A stretch of 5,677 nt of DNA from an uncultured Dehalococcoidia bacterium (GTDB lineage: Bacteria; Chloroflexota; Dehalococcoidia; Tepidiformales; Tepidiformaceae), in NCBI GenBank assembly GCA_937954195.1, contig CALFYR010000658.1:1-5677 (forward strand), written 5' to 3'. The position numbers and the translations under genes are program-made. Below are positions 4,992 to 5,677 of this stretch, one piece after another. Within the stretch, counting starts at the first letter, position 1, and every line of letters begins with the position of its first letter. The notes beneath the pieces were generated by a model. The model made no database searches. It saw only the letters and a list, made by a program, of their open reading frames with translations, and was not told the DNA's origin.

Positions 4992-5343
4992 AGGTCGGGA
5001 GTTGCATGAGGTAGGACGTGAGGCGGCGGATGAGACCGTCGCGCATGTCGAACACGTCGCAGTAGACGGCCCGGAAGCTCGTGTCGTCGGCGCGCATGCC
5101 TTCGACGGCGCCTTCGACGAAGACGACGTTGTCCCCTTCGACTATGCGCGTATTCGTGAGCGTGGGGCTGCCCTTGAAGGCGGGGTTCTCGATTTCGCCG
5201 TCGAACGCTTGCTTGCCGTGAAGGTGGACCATCCCCGGGATGACCCATTCGACGTCATCGGTGAGGCAGGCGAGGATCATTGCATGGTCGGAGCGGCGAA
5301 AGCCGTCGAAGTATCGTTCGATGGTGGCGGTATTCGTGGACAT
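4990..5343 (-). CDS. NTF2-like / SnoaL-like domain protein
   Basis: This 117-residue protein has the size and order of a single NTF2-like cone domain. An N-terminal helix pair (TATIERYFDGFRRSDHAMIL, 5-24) leads into LTDDVEWVIPGMVHLHGKQAF (27-47). Beta strands follow: TLTNTRIVEGDNVVFVEGAVEGMR (61-84), FRAVYCDVFDMRDGLIRRLTSY (90-111). The pattern DDVEW-PG-G-xxF and the sheet ending VFDMRDGLIRRLTSYL are typical of SnoaL-like polyketide-cyclase/ketosteroid-isomerase relatives. The D30/E32 region and H40/H42 face the usual pocket, but the reaction and ligand cannot be told. The ATG at 5343 is preferred; reading can extend to a TTG at 5388, but those 15 residues (DHAACQQPRY...) lie outside the domain. 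There is no strong ribosome site. It lies 93 bases downstream of the MFS gene on the same strand and may share its transcript. Confidence 0.85.
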   Translation of the reverse strand: MSTNTATIERYFDGFRRSDHAMILACLTDDVEWVIPGMVHLHGKQAFDGEIENPAFKGSPTLTNTRIVEGDNVVFVEGAVEGMRADDTSFRAVYCDVFDMRDGLIRRLTSYLMQLPT

Positions 5344-5436
5344 CGTTTGACGAGCGTACCGGGGTTGCTGGCATGCGGCATGGTCCAATCACGCTCCGCT
5401 CCCTTGCCGGTCGCGGTTCCACCGGCGCAGTGGTCG

Positions 5437-5677
5437 CTAGTCGCCGCCGGAGGGCGCGGCGGAGCGCGGGGGGCCGACGGGGGCAAGGTGGCCGTCGACT
5501 TGTTCGGGTTCGTGGTGTTCGTGGGTGCGGCCGAAGGTGTAGCGCCCGTTGATGAGCGCGACGAAGGCCATCATGCCGAGGACGATGGCTCCCTGGGCAA
5601 CGAAGGTTTCGCGAGCGCCGACGGCGTCGGCGATGGCGCCGAGGGGGAAGCTCATTACTGGCATGACGCTGAAGGTG
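5437..5677 (-). CDS. MFS transporter, C-terminal fragment (EntS/DHA3-like)
   Basis: Only the last 79 or so residues are inside the window; the N-terminal part lies beyond base 5677. The readable part begins TFSVMPVMSFPLGAIADAVG, continues into the hydrophobic helix ETFVAQGAIVLGMMAFVALI, and ends in a hydrophilic tail. The MPVMSFPLGAIADAVGAR stretch corresponds to the start of the last helices of MFS_3 (EntS-like) exporters, where MPLGALLAGALAD-GAR is usual. The tail contains the His/acid-rich HEHHEPE (5503-5523) and then a Pro/Ala-rich end. The ATG at 5664 is an internal Met, not the start. The substrate is unknown; export of a small molecule or siderophore would be typical of the family. Confidence 0.8.
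   Translation of the reverse strand, partial: TFSVMPVMSFPLGAIADAVGARETFVAQGAIVLGMMAFVALINGRYTFGRTHEHHEPEQVDGHLAPVGPPRSAAPSGGD

Noticed and set aside
5344..5388. TTG at 5388 as start of the NTF2-like protein
   Set aside because: The added residues do not belong to the domain, and the ATG at 5343 gives the usual family N-terminus.
5406..5426. GCCGG-N11-CCGGC hairpin as terminator of the MFS gene
   Set aside because: Stem of only five base pairs with an 11-base loop and no T-tract; expected by chance at this GC content.

Overview
The window is high-GC bacterial DNA that is densely coded on both strands. It holds six complete protein genes and one near its edge that is almost complete in context, plus fragments at both ends: a BNR-repeat gene runs off the left edge and an MFS transporter gene enters from the right edge. 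I see no tRNA, rRNA, CRISPR array, transposase or phage gene. Near-leaderless starts, GTG starts and the mix of families (YebC, MarC-like, VOC, HxlR-like) fit a free-living, high-GC environmental bacterium. A Chloroflexota (Dehalococcoidia-like) origin is my best guess, but it rests on general feel rather than a diagnostic marker.

Left part (1-1062, minus strand): a VOC-superfamily protein (682-1062) is followed, 107 bases further along the same strand, by a BNR/Asp-box beta-propeller protein (574 down to 1, C-terminus missing). The VOC gene is divergent from a plus-strand HxlR-type regulator (1177-1752). Their promoters appear to face each other and overlap in about 40 bases around 1133-1169. 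The regulator is unusual because it carries two winged-helix HxlR-like domains in one chain.

Middle (1749-4137, plus strand): 32 bases after the regulator begins a tightly packed trio. It consists of an exported all-alpha, probably toroid-shaped protein (1785-2963), a six-helix MarC-like membrane protein (2960-3505, 4-base overlap) and a CxxC protein with an Ada-like zinc-knuckle signature (3508-4137, 2-base gap). The spacing argues for one transcript and translational coupling. No published function that I know of joins the three.

Right part: a textbook YebC/TACO1 gene (4212-4961) is preceded by a cluster of GTTACCG repeats. It converges on a minus-strand NTF2/SnoaL-like gene (4990-5343), and a hairpin lies in the 28-base gap between them. 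Upstream of the latter, on the same strand, is the C-terminal end of an EntS-like MFS transporter (5437-5677) with a His-rich tail.

The most interesting items are the tandem HxlR regulator with its shared divergent promoter, and the uncharacterised toroid/MarC-like/CxxC operon next to it. I do not see decisive evidence of a defence or mobile system.
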